This document shows positions 29,243 through 38,474 of a stretch of DNA of 64,000 bases, in pieces (positions within the stretch are counted from its first letter, which is position 1; every line of letters starts with the position of its first letter). The notes beneath the pieces are model-generated. The model worked only from the letters and a program-made list of their open reading frames with translations, was not told where the DNA came from and searched no databases. Made by a program: the position numbers and the translations under genes. The stretch lies in contig NZ_PXYG01000001.1 of NCBI RefSeq assembly GCF_003012775.1, positions 558,001-622,000 on the forward strand. The letters are read 5' to 3'. This DNA comes from Zobellella endophytica. GTDB lineage: Bacteria > Pseudomonadota > Gammaproteobacteria > Enterobacterales > Aeromonadaceae.

Positions 29243-30775
29243 ATGGACTTTTTATCGCTCCTGTCCCCCATGTTCTACGTGCTGGTCACCTGCGGGGTAC
29301 TGATCGGCGTGATCTTCGGCGCCATTCCCGGCATGACCGCCACCATGGCGGTGGCGGTGTGCCTGCCGCTGACCTATTCGCTCGGGCTGGAAAACGCCCT
29401 GGCGCTGCTGCTCGGGCTCTACGTGGGCGGCATTTCCGGCGGCCTGGTGCCCGCCATCCTGATCAACATTCCCGGCACCCCGTCCTCCATCACCACCACC
29501 TTCGACGGCTACCCCATGGCCCAGAAGGGGGAGGGGGAGCGGGCGCTCAAGATCAGCATCGTCGCCTCCCTGTTCGGCGGCCTGTTCAGCGCCCTGGTGC
29601 TGTACTTTTTCGCCCCGGTGCTGGCCGACTTCGCCATCAAGTTCTCCTATATCGAGAAGTTCCTGATCATCTTCTTCGCCCTGACGGTGATCGCCTCCCT
29701 GTCCAAGAACATGCTGGTGGGCATCTTCAGCGGCGTGCTCGGGGTCTTCCTCAGCCTGATCGGCACCTACGACATCTCCGACGGCGGCAACGGCGAGCCG
29801 CGGCTGATGTTCGAATTTATGGAGCCCTACCTGGAAGAGGGCTTCTCCCTGCTGCCGGTGCTGATCGGCCTGTTCGGCCTGGCCTCCATCCTGGAGGACG
29901 CGGAGAAGGGCGCGCGCCGGGAATCCGGCGAGAGCAAGATCGAGCTGAACAAGGGCAAGCCCTTTTCCTTCCGGGTGTTCCGCGGCCAGCTCGGCAACCT
30001 GATCCGTTCGTCCTCCATCGGCACCTTCGTCGGCATCCTGCCCGGGGTGGGCGGCAGCGCCGCTTCGGTGCTGGCCTACACCCAGGAGAAAAACTTCTCC
30101 AAGGAGCCGGAGAAGCTGGGCAAGGGCGCGCCCGAGGGGCTGGTGGCCTCCGAGTCGGCCAACAACGGCCTGACCGGCGGCGCCCTGATCCCGCTGCTGT
30201 CGCTCGGCATCCCCGGCGACAGCACCACGGCGGTGCTGATCGGCGCCTTCACCCTGCAGGGCATCCAGGTCGGCCCGCTGTTCATCGGCGAGAACCTGGA
30301 CACCTGGAACGTGATGATGTTCGGCCTGCTGATCGCCAACCTGCTGATGTTCGCCATCATGTTCTTCGCCATCAAGTACGTGGCGCGGGTGGTGCTGGTG
30401 CCCAAGCACATCCTCTACCCGATCATCGTGATGATGTGCGTGGTGGGTGCCTATGCCATCAACTACGGCATCATGTTCGACGTCTGGACCCTGCTGATCT
30501 TCGGCATCTTCGGCTACGTGGCACAGAAGATCGGCATCGAGCTGGCGCCGCTGATCATCGGCTTCATCCTCGGCTCCTCGGCGGAGATCTACTTCGTCAA
30601 GAGCCTGGAATCCTTCGGCACCCTGAGCATCTTCTTCACCAAGAGCCCCATCGCCCTGGTGCTGTGGCTGCTGATCCTGGCTTCCGTCGCCTTCTCGGTG
30701 TTCATGGCGTTGAAGGCCAAGCGCTCCCGGGCCGTCGAAGCCGCCGCCCACTGTCCCCATCAAGCCGAATCCTGA
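29243..30775 (+). CDS. tctA: TctA large permease subunit
   Basis: Main membrane protein of the transporter, 510 residues and about eleven or twelve helices. Signatures are [49 protein letters not shown] and [28 protein letters not shown] lies upstream of the ATG. It is clearly related to, but not a recent copy of, the TctA half of the fused protein at 2426-4453. The garD start is only seven bases after its stop, tying transport to galactarate breakdown. Confidence 0.93.
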   Translation: MDFLSLLSPMFYVLVTCGVLIGVIFGAIPGMTATMAVAVCLPLTYSLGLENALALLLGLYVGGISGGLVPAILINIPGTPSSITTTFDGYPMAQKGEGERALKISIVASLFGGLFSALVLYFFAPVLADFAIKFSYIEKFLIIFFALTVIASLSKNMLVGIFSGVLGVFLSLIGTYDISDGGNGEPRLMFEFMEPYLEEGFSLLPVLIGLFGLASILEDAEKGARRESGESKIELNKGKPFSFRVFRGQLGNLIRSSSIGTFVGILPGVGGSAASVLAYTQEKNFSKEPEKLGKGAPEGLVASESANNGLTGGALIPLLSLGIPGDSTTAVLIGAFTLQGIQVGPLFIGENLDTWNVMMFGLLIANLLMFAIMFFAIKYVARVVLVPKHILYPIIVMMCVVGAYAINYGIMFDVWTLLIFGIFGYVAQKIGIELAPLIIGFILGSSAEIYFVKSLESFGTLSIFFTKSPIALVLWLLILASVAFSVFMALKAKRSRAVEAAAHCPHQAES

Positions 30776-30782
30776 GGTTTCC

Positions 30783-32327
30783 ATGCAACTTACCATCAAG
30801 GTCAATGACATCGACAACGTCGCCATCGTGGTGGAGGCGGCCGGCCTCCAGGCCGGCACCGGGCTCGACGACGGCACCTGCCTGCGGGAGCCGGTGCCCC
30901 AGGGTCACAAGGTGGCCCTGGCGGACATCCCCGAAGGGGGCGACATCGTCCGCTACGGCGAAATCATCGGCCAGGCGCTGCAGCCCATCGCCCGCGGCGC
31001 CTGGATCAACGAAACCATGGTGCGGTTGCCCCGGGCGCCGGCGCTCGACGAGCTGCCCCTGGCCACCCGCGCCGCGCCGGCCCAGGCGCCGCTGGAGGGC
31101 TACACCTTCGAGGGCTACCGCAACCCGGACGGCAGCGTCGGCACCAAGAACGTGCTGGCGATCAGCACCAGCGTGCAGTGCGTGGCCGGCATCACCGATC
31201 ACGTGGTGCGGCGCATCAAGCAGGAGCTGCTGCCCCGTTATCCCAACGTGGACGACGTGGTGGCGCTGACCCACAGCTACGGCTGCGGGGTGGCGATCAA
31301 CGCCCCGGCGGCGATAGTACCGATCCGCACCCTGCAGAACCTGGCGCGCAACCCCAACTTCGGCGGCGAGGTGATGGTGATCGGCCTGGGCTGCGAAAAG
31401 CTGCAGCCGGGCCGGCTGCTGCCCGCGCCGCCGCAAGGACAGATCATCCAGGTGGGGGAGGGGCGGGAGCCGATCCTCAGCCTGCAGGACGAATCCCTGC
31501 ACGGCTTCGCCGACATGGTCGAGGGCATCCTGGCGATGGCCCGCCGGCACCTGGAAAAGCTCAACCGCCGGCGGCGCGAGACCTGCCCGGTCTCGGAGCT
31601 GGTGGTGGGGGTGCAGTGCGGCGGCAGCGACGCCTTCTCCGGGGTGACCGCCAACCCGGCGGTGGGGTTTGCCGCCGATCTCATCGTGCGCGCCGGCGGC
31701 AGCGTGATGTTCTCGGAAGTAACCGAGGTGCGTGACGCCATCCACCTGCTGACCCCGCGCGCCGCCGACGAAGCCGTCGGCCGCGCGCTGCTGCGGGAAA
31801 TGCAGTGGTACGACGACTACCTCAACCAGGGCCAGGCGGATCGCAGCGCCAACCCCTCGCCGGGCAACAAGAAGGGGGGGCTCAGCAACGTGGTGGAGAA
31901 GGCGCTCGGCTCCATCGTCAAGTCCGGCTCCAGCTCCATCGTCGACGTGCTGGGCCCGGGGGAGCGCATCCGCCGCAAGGGACTGACCTTTGCCGCCACC
32001 CCGGCCAGCGACTTCGTCTGCGGCACCCTGCAGTTGGCCTCGGGCATGAACCTGCAGGTGTTCACCACCGGCCGGGGCACCCCCTACGGGCTGGCCATGG
32101 CGCCGGTGATCAAGGTGGCCACCAACAGTGCCCTGGCCCAGCGCTGGCACGATCTCATCGACCTGGACGCGGGGCGCATCGCCACCGGCGAGGCCAGCAT
32201 CGAGCAGGTGGGCTGGGAGCTGTTCCAGCTGATCCTGGAGGTGGCCAGCGGGCGCCGGCAGGTGGCGGCGGACGCCCTCGGCCTGCACAACGATCTGGTG
32301 CTGTTCAACCCGGCGCCGGTGACCTGA
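30783..32327 (+). CDS. garD: Galactarate dehydratase (GarD/UxaA family)
   Basis: Dehydrates galactarate to 5-dehydro-4-deoxy-glucarate. The 514-residue length fits GarD (523 in E. coli). A small N-terminal SAF-like domain (~1-95) is followed by the main domain with [58 protein letters not shown] and [22 protein letters not shown]. UxaA (altronate dehydratase) is the alternative, but the surrounding glucarate genes favour GarD. GAGG precedes the ATG. It closes the first transcription unit; a second promoter region with the same operator starts before kdgD. Confidence 0.9.
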   Translation: MQLTIKVNDIDNVAIVVEAAGLQAGTGLDDGTCLREPVPQGHKVALADIPEGGDIVRYGEIIGQALQPIARGAWINETMVRLPRAPALDELPLATRAAPAQAPLEGYTFEGYRNPDGSVGTKNVLAISTSVQCVAGITDHVVRRIKQELLPRYPNVDDVVALTHSYGCGVAINAPAAIVPIRTLQNLARNPNFGGEVMVIGLGCEKLQPGRLLPAPPQGQIIQVGEGREPILSLQDESLHGFADMVEGILAMARRHLEKLNRRRRETCPVSELVVGVQCGGSDAFSGVTANPAVGFAADLIVRAGGSVMFSEVTEVRDAIHLLTPRAADEAVGRALLREMQWYDDYLNQGQADRSANPSPGNKKGGLSNVVEKALGSIVKSGSSSIVDVLGPGERIRRKGLTFAATPASDFVCGTLQLASGMNLQVFTTGRGTPYGLAMAPVIKVATNSALAQRWHDLIDLDAGRIATGEASIEQVGWELFQLILEVASGRRQVAADALGLHNDLVLFNPAPVT

Positions 32328-32381
32328 GCTCCCGGTTCAGGCCGGGTTAACAAAGCGTTAATTTGGCTTGATCCATTAAAA

Positions 32382-32403
32382 GTATGATGTATGATGAATG
32401 ACA
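32382..32403 (+). promoter_or_regulatory. Candidate operator copy 2 (in front of kdgD)
   Basis: Core TATGATGTATGATGAATG, one base different from the element at 27507-27528 and continuing identically into ACA. It lies about 104 bases before the kdgD start in a 179-base gap, so kdgD-gudD-regulator-dehydrogenase probably has its own promoter under the same control. Confidence 0.5.
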
Positions 32404-32506
32404 TGTGGCGAAGCGACAGCGGCGCCATATCGACAACCGAATCCGTGGAACAACGGGATAGGGCTCCGGGAGGGGCTGCCCGGCAACCGAACAAGGAACC
32501 AGCAAG

Positions 32507-33418
32507 ATGGCATTTTCTGTAGAGCAAATCAGACAAGCACTGGGTAACGGCTTACTGTCCTTCCCCATCACCGACTTCGACGCCGAAGGCCGTTTCGATG
32601 CCGAGAGCTATCGCCAGCGCATCGAGTGGTTCGTCGGCAACGACGTGTCCGCGGTGTTCATCGCCGGCGGCACCGGCGAGTTCTTCTCCCTCTCCTTCGA
32701 GGAATACCAGGACATCTGCCGCATCGCGGTGGAGACCGTGGCCGGCCGGGTGCCGGTGATCGCCAGCGCCGGCCGCAGCATCCCCGACGCCAAGGCCTTC
32801 TGCAAGGCGGCGGAAGCGGCCGGGGTCGACGGCATCCTGCTGATGCCGCCCTACCTGACCGAATGCCCGGCGGAAGGGGTGGCCGACTACGCCAAGGCGG
32901 TGATCGACAGCACTTCCCTGCAGGTGATCTACTACAACCGCGGCAACGGCATCCTGGACGCCGAAAGCGTCAAGCGGCTGGCGGCCTCCTGCCCCAACCT
33001 GGTGGGCCTGAAGGACGGCGTGGGCAACATCGCCGCCCTGAACGACACCATCAAGACCGTCGGCGACCGCCTGGTGTACATCGGCGGCGTGCCCACCGCC
33101 GAGATCTTCGCCGAAGCCTACCTGGCCATCGGGGTGAACACCTACTCCTCCGCCGTGTTCAACTTCATGCCGGAAATGGCCAACCGCTTCTACAAGGCCC
33201 TGCGCGGCGGCGACCAGGCCACGGTGAACGGCATTATCAAGGACTTCTTCGTGCCCTTTTGCCGCCTGCGCGACACCAAGAAGGGCTACGCGGTCAGCCT
33301 GATCAAGGCGGGCGCGGACCTTATCGGCCGCCCGGCCGGCGACGTGCGCGCGCCGCTGACCATGCCCTCGGCCCAGGACAAGAAGGCGCTGGAAGCCATT
33401 ATCAACGCCAACCGTTAA
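32507..33418 (+). CDS. kdgD: 5-dehydro-4-deoxyglucarate dehydratase
   Basis: Class I aldolase-fold enzyme that dehydrates and decarboxylates 5-dehydro-4-deoxyglucarate to 2-oxoglutarate semialdehyde. The 303-residue protein shows IAGGTGEFFSLS near the substrate loop, the catalytic Tyr in VIYYNRGNG and the Schiff-base Lys in NLVGLKDGVGN. Homologous DapA and NanA enzymes lack the LSFPITDFD start typical of KdgD. With garD, gudD and the semialdehyde dehydrogenase it gives the non-aldolase route from glucarate/galactarate to 2-oxoglutarate. Confidence 0.95.
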   Translation: MAFSVEQIRQALGNGLLSFPITDFDAEGRFDAESYRQRIEWFVGNDVSAVFIAGGTGEFFSLSFEEYQDICRIAVETVAGRVPVIASAGRSIPDAKAFCKAAEAAGVDGILLMPPYLTECPAEGVADYAKAVIDSTSLQVIYYNRGNGILDAESVKRLAASCPNLVGLKDGVGNIAALNDTIKTVGDRLVYIGGVPTAEIFAEAYLAIGVNTYSSAVFNFMPEMANRFYKALRGGDQATVNGIIKDFFVPFCRLRDTKKGYAVSLIKAGADLIGRPAGDVRAPLTMPSAQDKKALEAIINANR

Positions 33419-33485
33419 TGGGCCGGCCTTCCCCGTGTCGGTGGGGCGCGGGGAAGGTGGAAGGAACCTTATCAAGGAGTAACAG

Positions 33486-34811
33486 ATGTTCAGCACCATT
33501 AAGAAAATGACGGTCGTGCCGGTAGCCGGTTACGACGGCTTCCTGCTCAACCTGAGCGGCGGCCATGCGCCCTGGTTCATCCGCAGCGTGGTGGTCCTGG
33601 AAGACAACGCCGGCCGCATCGGCCTGGGCGAGGTGCCGGCCACCCAGGGCATCCTGGATACCCTGGAGCGGTGCCGCGAGCTGGTGGAAGGCCAGAGCGT
33701 CGGCCACTACAAGGCCATCATCAGCCGGGTGCGCCAGGCCACCTCCGGCCAGGCCGACGACGTGCGCGGCAACCAGACCTTCGACCTGCGCATCGCGGTG
33801 CACGTGATCACCGCCATCGAATCGGCGCTGCTGGATCTGGCCGGCCAGAACATGGAGCTGCCGGTGGCGGATCTGCTGGGCCAGTTCGGCAAACAGCGGG
33901 ACGAAGTGGAAGCCCTGGGCTACCTGTTCCTGCTGGGCGATCCCAAGAAGACCGACCTGCCTTACCCGGGCTGCGACAACCCTCAAGACGACTGGGATCG
34001 GGTGCGCACCCAGGAGGCGCTGACCCCGGAAGCGGTGGCCAGGCTGGCCAAGGCGGCCTACGACCGCTACGGTTTCAAGGATTTCAAACTCAAGGGCGGG
34101 GTGCTGGACGGCCGCCAGGAAGCGGAGTGCATCGCGGCCCTGTATGAGGCCTTCCCCGAAGCGCGGCTGACGCTGGACCCGAACGGTGCCTGGACCCTGC
34201 AGCAGGCCATCGACTACCTGACCCCGATCAAGCACATGCTGAGCTACGCCGAAGACCCCTGCGGCCAGGAAGGCGCCTGGTCCGGCCGCGAGACCATGTC
34301 GGAGTTCAAGCGCCGCACCGGCCTCAAGACCGCCACCAACATGGTCGCCACCGACTGGCAGCAGCTGCGCAACGCGGTGCGCCTGGACTCGGTCGACATA
34401 CCGCTGGCGGACTGCCATTTCTGGACCATGCAGGGGGCGGTGGCGGTGGGTGAGCTGTGTAACGAGTGGGGCCTGACCTGGGGCTCGCACAGCAACAACC
34501 ACTTCGATATTTCGCTGGCGATGATGACCCACGTGGCCGCCGCCTGCCCGGGCGAGATCACCGCCATCGACACCCACTGGATCTGGCAGGACGGCCAGCG
34601 CATTACCAAGGAGCCCTTGTTGATCCGCGAAGGCAAGATCAAGGTGCCCCGCAAGCCGGGCCTCGGCATCGAGCTCGACTGGCAGCAGCTGGAGCAGGCC
34701 AACGCCCTGTACAAGACCCTGGACGTGGGCCAGCGCGACGACGCCATGGCGATGCAGTTCCTGATCCCGGGCTGGCGTTTCGACCCGAAAAAACCCTCGC
34801 TTGTCCGCTGA
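33486..34811 (+). CDS. gudD: Glucarate dehydratase
   Basis: Enolase-superfamily enzyme that removes water from D-glucarate (and L-idarate) to give 5-dehydro-4-deoxyglucarate. The 441-residue protein has the barrel lysines in FKDFKLKGG, metal ligands around LTLDPNGAW and [16 protein letters not shown], and the catalytic His in [17 protein letters not shown] precedes the ATG. The product is the direct substrate of KdgD, encoded 67 bases upstream. The E. coli version has a paired GudX; no paralogue is seen here. Confidence 0.96.
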   Translation: MFSTIKKMTVVPVAGYDGFLLNLSGGHAPWFIRSVVVLEDNAGRIGLGEVPATQGILDTLERCRELVEGQSVGHYKAIISRVRQATSGQADDVRGNQTFDLRIAVHVITAIESALLDLAGQNMELPVADLLGQFGKQRDEVEALGYLFLLGDPKKTDLPYPGCDNPQDDWDRVRTQEALTPEAVARLAKAAYDRYGFKDFKLKGGVLDGRQEAECIAALYEAFPEARLTLDPNGAWTLQQAIDYLTPIKHMLSYAEDPCGQEGAWSGRETMSEFKRRTGLKTATNMVATDWQQLRNAVRLDSVDIPLADCHFWTMQGAVAVGELCNEWGLTWGSHSNNHFDISLAMMTHVAAACPGEITAIDTHWIWQDGQRITKEPLLIREGKIKVPRKPGLGIELDWQQLEQANALYKTLDVGQRDDAMAMQFLIPGWRFDPKKPSLVR

Positions 34812-34861
34812 GGGAATGACGGGGATAATCAGGTGAAATAAATGTTATCGGACATCAGCTT

Positions 34862-35611
34862 ATGAGCAATCTGGATCTTAATGCGCAGGCCCCCTTTCAG
34901 GTCGAACGGGTGCAACAATCCGGCAGCCTGGCCAAGAACGTGGCCGGCCAGCTGGAAAAGATGATCACGCAGGGCAAGATTGAGGTTGGTCAGAAACTGC
35001 CGACCGAAAACAACCTGTGCGACATGTTCGGCGTCAGCCGCACCGTGATCCGCGAGGCCATCACCCAGCTCAAATCCTTGAACCTGGTGGAAACCAAGCG
35101 GGGCGTCGGCACCACTGTGCTGCGCAGCACGCCGGCCGACACCTTCTACGCCCGTGCCATCAACCCCACCGCGGTGGAAGACATCCTGCACGTGCTGGAA
35201 CTGCGGCTGGCGCTGGAGCCTGCCGCCGCCGAGTGGGCGGCACTGCGGCGCGACGAGGAGGATCTGCGCCACATCGAGCAGCACCTGCTGGCCTTCCAGC
35301 AGGCGCGCCGCGAGCATGGCCAGGCCCGGGAGGAAGATTTCGCCTTTCACCTGAGTATTGCCGCGGCCAGCAAGAATCCGCTGATCCTCAACATTTACGA
35401 GCAATACAACAACAATATTATCCCTCGTTCCAAAATCCTTAAGGAAAACATCGATCAGGACGCGGCGGGGAAATACCTGCTGCGGGTCGAGCAGGAGCAT
35501 GTCGACATCTTCGAGGCCATCAAGGCCGGCGATGCCGCCGCCGCCAGGGCGGCCATGCACCAGCACCTGTTCCGCTCCTACCAGATGTACAAACAATATA
35601 AAGCGGGCTGA
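34862..35611 (+). CDS. GntR-family FCD-domain regulator of the sugar-acid genes
   Basis: FadR-subfamily repressor, 249 residues. The winged helix spans ~18-90 (GQKLPTENNLCDMFGVSRTVIREAITQLKSLNLVETKRG is the classic GntR helix region, split over several motifs) and the all-helical FCD effector domain ~100-235, with metal/ligand residues of the ExR...H type (ELRLALEPAA, FHLSIAAAS). It lies within kdgD-gudD-regulator-dehydrogenase, so it probably autoregulates and represses both operons through the two matching operators. The likely inducer is glucarate, galactarate or their dehydration product. Confidence 0.9.
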   Translation: MSNLDLNAQAPFQVERVQQSGSLAKNVAGQLEKMITQGKIEVGQKLPTENNLCDMFGVSRTVIREAITQLKSLNLVETKRGVGTTVLRSTPADTFYARAINPTAVEDILHVLELRLALEPAAAEWAALRRDEEDLRHIEQHLLAFQQARREHGQAREEDFAFHLSIAAASKNPLILNIYEQYNNNIIPRSKILKENIDQDAAGKYLLRVEQEHVDIFEAIKAGDAAAARAAMHQHLFRSYQMYKQYKAG

Positions 35612-35622
35612 ATACAGCCCGC
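35603..35622 (+). other. Hairpin spanning the regulator stop codon
   Basis: GCGGGCTG and CAGCCCGC form an 8-bp GC-rich stem with a four-base loop that includes the stop codon of the regulator. There is no T-run, so it may stabilise or process mRNA between the regulator and the dehydrogenase rather than terminate transcription. Confidence 0.45.
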
Positions 35623-35682
35623 CGGATATGGCCGCTTCCCGGTTGGGGAAACCGATATCCGCATGACTGACAGAGGTAAAAC

Positions 35683-37254
35683 ATGCAAATTCGAGGAGAG
35701 ATGCTGATTGGTGCCCAATCGGCAACAGGCACGACCGCGCCGGTGTTCGCCATCAACCCGGCCAGCGGAGCGCAGTTGCAACCCGGTTTTGCCGGCGACG
35801 ACGGCACCCGGGTGCGCCAGGCCTGCGAGCTGGCCGGCCAGGCCTTCGACGACTACCGCGCCCGGCCGCTGGAAGAGCGCGCCCGGCTGCTGGAAGCCAT
35901 CGCCAACCAGATACTGGCCCTGGGCGATGCCCTGATCGAGCGGACCATGGCCGAGACCGGCCTGCCGCGGCCACGGCTGGAAGGGGAGCGGGGCCGCACC
36001 GTCGGCCAGCTGCGCCTGTTCGCCGCCGTGGTGCGTGCCGGCGACTTCGTCGATGCCCGCCTCGATCCGGCCCTGCCCGAGCGCCAGCCGCTGCCGCGCG
36101 CCGATCTGCGCCAACGGCACATTCCCCTGGGCCCGGTGGCGGTGTTCGGCGCCAGCAACTTCCCGCTGGCGTTTTCCGTGGCCGGCGGCGACACCGCCTC
36201 GGCCCTGGCTGCCGGCTGCCCTGTGGTGGTCAAGGCCCACTCCGCCCATCCCGGTACCTCCGAGCTGGTGGGCCGGGCGGTGCAGCGGGCGGTGGCCGAG
36301 TGCGGCCTGCCGGAAGGGGTGTTCTCGCTGCTGTTCGGCTCCGGCAACCTGGTCGGCTCGGCGCTGGTGGCCCATCCCGCCATCAAGGCGGTGGGCTTTA
36401 CCGGCTCCCGCGGCGGCGGCACCGCGCTGATGCACATCGCCGCCAACCGGCCCGAGCCGATCCCGGTCTACGCGGAGATGAGCAGCATCAACCCGGTATT
36501 CCTGCTGCCCCAGGCGCTGGAAGCCCGGGCCGACGCCATCGCCAAGGGCTTCGTCGGCTCCCTGACCATGGGCGCCGGCCAGTTCTGCACCAACCCGGGC
36601 CTGGTGATCGCGGTGGAAGGGCCGGCGCTGGAGCGCTTCCTGGCCACGGCGGCCGCCGAGCTGGCCAACGCCGCCGGCCAGACCATGCTGACCCCGGGCA
36701 TCCATAACGCCTACGATCAGGGCGTGGCGCGGCTCGCGGGCCACCCGGGGGTGACCGAGCTGGCCCGGGGCCAGGGCGGCGGCGCCCCCAACCAGTGCCG
36801 GGCCGGGCTCTATGTGACCAGCGCCGAGGCCTTCCTGGCCGATACGGCGCTGCATGAAGAGGTGTTCGGCTCGGCTTCGCTGGTGATCCGCTGCAAGTCG
36901 GTGGCCGAGCTCGGCCGCATCGCCGAACGGCTGGAAGGGCAGCTGACCGCCACCCTGCAGCTGGACGAAGGCGACGTGGCGGCGGCCCGTGCCCTGCTGC
37001 CGGTGCTGGAGCGCAAGGCCGGCCGCATCCTGTGCAACGGCTACCCCACCGGGGTGGAAGTGTGCCATGCCATGGTGCACGGCGGGCCCTTCCCGGCCAC
37101 CTCCGACAGCCGCTCCACCTCGGTGGGCAGCGCCGCCATCTTCCGCTTCCTGCGTCCGGTGTGCTACCAGGATCTGCCGGCGGCGCTGCTGCCGGCGGAG
37201 CTGCAGGACGACAACCCACTCGGGTTGCGGCGCCTGCTGGATGGCCGCTACTGA
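35683..37254 (+). CDS. 2-oxoglutarate semialdehyde dehydrogenase (aldehyde dehydrogenase family)
   Basis: Oxidises 2,5-dioxopentanoate (2-oxoglutarate semialdehyde) to 2-oxoglutarate with NAD(P)+, the last step of glucarate/galactarate breakdown. The 523-residue protein has the catalytic Glu in [12 protein letters not shown] and Cys in [10 protein letters not shown]; the [32 protein letters not shown] stretch (several adjacent motifs) is typical of the KGSADH type. AGAGG precedes the ATG. A terminator follows its stop, closing the operon. A fatty or benzaldehyde dehydrogenase role is unlikely given the neighbours. Confidence 0.93.
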   Translation: MQIRGEMLIGAQSATGTTAPVFAINPASGAQLQPGFAGDDGTRVRQACELAGQAFDDYRARPLEERARLLEAIANQILALGDALIERTMAETGLPRPRLEGERGRTVGQLRLFAAVVRAGDFVDARLDPALPERQPLPRADLRQRHIPLGPVAVFGASNFPLAFSVAGGDTASALAAGCPVVVKAHSAHPGTSELVGRAVQRAVAECGLPEGVFSLLFGSGNLVGSALVAHPAIKAVGFTGSRGGGTALMHIAANRPEPIPVYAEMSSINPVFLLPQALEARADAIAKGFVGSLTMGAGQFCTNPGLVIAVEGPALERFLATAAAELANAAGQTMLTPGIHNAYDQGVARLAGHPGVTELARGQGGGAPNQCRAGLYVTSAEAFLADTALHEEVFGSASLVIRCKSVAELGRIAERLEGQLTATLQLDEGDVAAARALLPVLERKAGRILCNGYPTGVEVCHAMVHGGPFPATSDSRSTSVGSAAIFRFLRPVCYQDLPAALLPAELQDDNPLGLRRLLDGRY

Positions 37255-37267
37255 GTCTTCGACCGCT

Positions 37268-37290
37268 AACGCCCCGTCCAGGGGCGTTTT
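37268..37290 (+). terminator. Rho-independent terminator of the glucarate operon
   Basis: AACGCCCC pairs with GGGGCGTT around GTCCA and is followed by TT and AGTG. It is 14 bases after the dehydrogenase stop. A second nearly identical hairpin occurs at 37483-37502. Confidence 0.7.
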
Positions 37291-37502
37291 AGTGTGCTGA
37301 CTACGTAGTTTGTTATGGCCGGTGAAGTCGGCCAAAGGGTCCGCTCCGCCGACTCGCTGTAAATACATCCATGTACGCTCGCACATGCCATCCATGGCAT
37401 GTGACGGTCGGCGGAGCGGCTCCCTTTGTCCTCCTGCCTGGCTTGGGTGGCGCCTGTCCGGGACAGTCCTGGAGTATTGTTAGCCCCGTCCAGGGGCGTT
37501 TT
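37291..37502. repeat. Structured palindromic element between duplicated terminator sequences
   Basis: A 20-base stretch with core GCCCCGTCCAGGGGCG occurs at 37271-37290 and again at 37483-37502. Between them lies a palindromic element: CCGCTCCGCCGAC (37341-37353) pairs perfectly with 37407-37419. This 13-bp stem encloses two further hairpins with CC loops, TACAT/ATGTA at 37364-37375 and a 10-bp stem CACATGCCAT with its complement at 37382-37403. The fold is three-way, like a cloverleaf. No coding frame is seen. It looks like a dispersed miniature repeat inserted at, or duplicating, the operon terminator. Confidence 0.75.
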
Positions 37503-37523
37503 CCATTGTACGGGAGCCCTTCG

Positions 37524-38465
37524 ATGAATAACGAGATCTTCGCCCAGGTGTTCGCGGTGACCGCGCCGGTGTTCACCATGGTGCTGCTGGGTGCCCTGCT
37601 CAAAAAAATCCGCCTGATCGACGATGCCTTTATCGGCACGGCGTCGATGCTTACCTTCAAGGCCACCATGCCGACCCTGCTGTTTCTGAGCATACTGCAG
37701 GCGGATCTGAGCACGGCGCTGCAGCCCTGGCTGGTGGGTTATTTCTGCCTGGCCACCTGCCTGACTTTCGCCGGCGCCTGGGCCTGGGCGGCGAAGCGGG
37801 TGCCGGCGGCGGCGCGGGGCGTGTACGTGCAGGGGGCCTTTCGCGGCAACTGCGGCATCGTCAGCCTGGCGCTGGCGGCGGGGCTCTATGGCGACTACGG
37901 GCTGTCGGTGGGCGGGGTCATGGCCGGGCTCATCATCGTGGTGTTCAACGTGCTCTCGACCTTGGTGCTGTCGGTCTATGGCGGCTACCGCACCACCCCC
38001 CGGACGGTGCTGCGGGATCTGGTCCGCAACCCGCTGATCATCGCGGTGGCGGCGGGCCTGCTGGGATCCCTGGCCGGGCTCTCCCTGCCGCGCTGGCTGC
38101 TGGTGTCCGGCGACTACTTCGCCGGCATCACCCTGCCGATCGCCCTGATCTGCGTGGGCGGCAGCCTGTCGCTGGCGGCCTTCCGCCAGTCCGGCTCGCA
38201 GGCCCTGGGGGCCAGCGTCATCAAGGTGGGGGTGTCGCCGCTGCTGTTCACCACCCTGGCCTGGGTGCTGGGTTTCGAGGGGCGGGAGCTCGGCATGCTG
38301 TTCCTGTTCCTGGCCAGCCCCACGGCGGCGGTGAGTTACGTGATGGCCAAGGCGGCCGGCGGTGATAGCCGGCTGGCCGCCGGCATCATCGCCCTCTCCA
38401 CCCTGCTGGCGGCGGCCAGCATCATGACGGGGCTGGTGCTGATGAGCGCTCTGGCGCTGATCTGA
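37524..38465 (+). CDS. AEC-family (auxin efflux carrier-like) transporter
   Basis: Inner-membrane carrier with about ten helices in two inverted halves, 313 residues. Family features are FTMVLLGALLKKIRLIDD at the start, FRGNCGIVSLALAAGLYG and the ending FLFLASPTAAVSYVMAKAAGGD. Members carry malate, malonate and other organic acids, or are uncharacterised. The start at 37524 is chosen because GGGAG lies seven bases upstream and the longer frame reads through the repeat element. It follows the glucarate operon but is separated by two terminator-like hairpins, so it is probably independent. Confidence 0.88.
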   Translation: MNNEIFAQVFAVTAPVFTMVLLGALLKKIRLIDDAFIGTASMLTFKATMPTLLFLSILQADLSTALQPWLVGYFCLATCLTFAGAWAWAAKRVPAAARGVYVQGAFRGNCGIVSLALAAGLYGDYGLSVGGVMAGLIIVVFNVLSTLVLSVYGGYRTTPRTVLRDLVRNPLIIAVAAGLLGSLAGLSLPRWLLVSGDYFAGITLPIALICVGGSLSLAAFRQSGSQALGASVIKVGVSPLLFTTLAWVLGFEGRELGMLFLFLASPTAAVSYVMAKAAGGDSRLAAGIIALSTLLAAASIMTGLVLMSALALI

Positions 38466-38474
38466 CCGCCCGGC

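Noticed and set aside
29252-30877. 541-codon minus-strand open frame over tctA
   Set aside because: Gln/His/Gly-rich composition typical of GC-driven antisense frames; tctA on the plus strand is clearly real.
30702-32288. 528-codon minus-strand open frame over garD
   Set aside because: Same antisense artefact; garD motifs are intact on the plus strand.
35578-37395. 605-codon minus-strand open frame over the semialdehyde dehydrogenase
   Set aside because: Antisense shadow with no domain resemblance.
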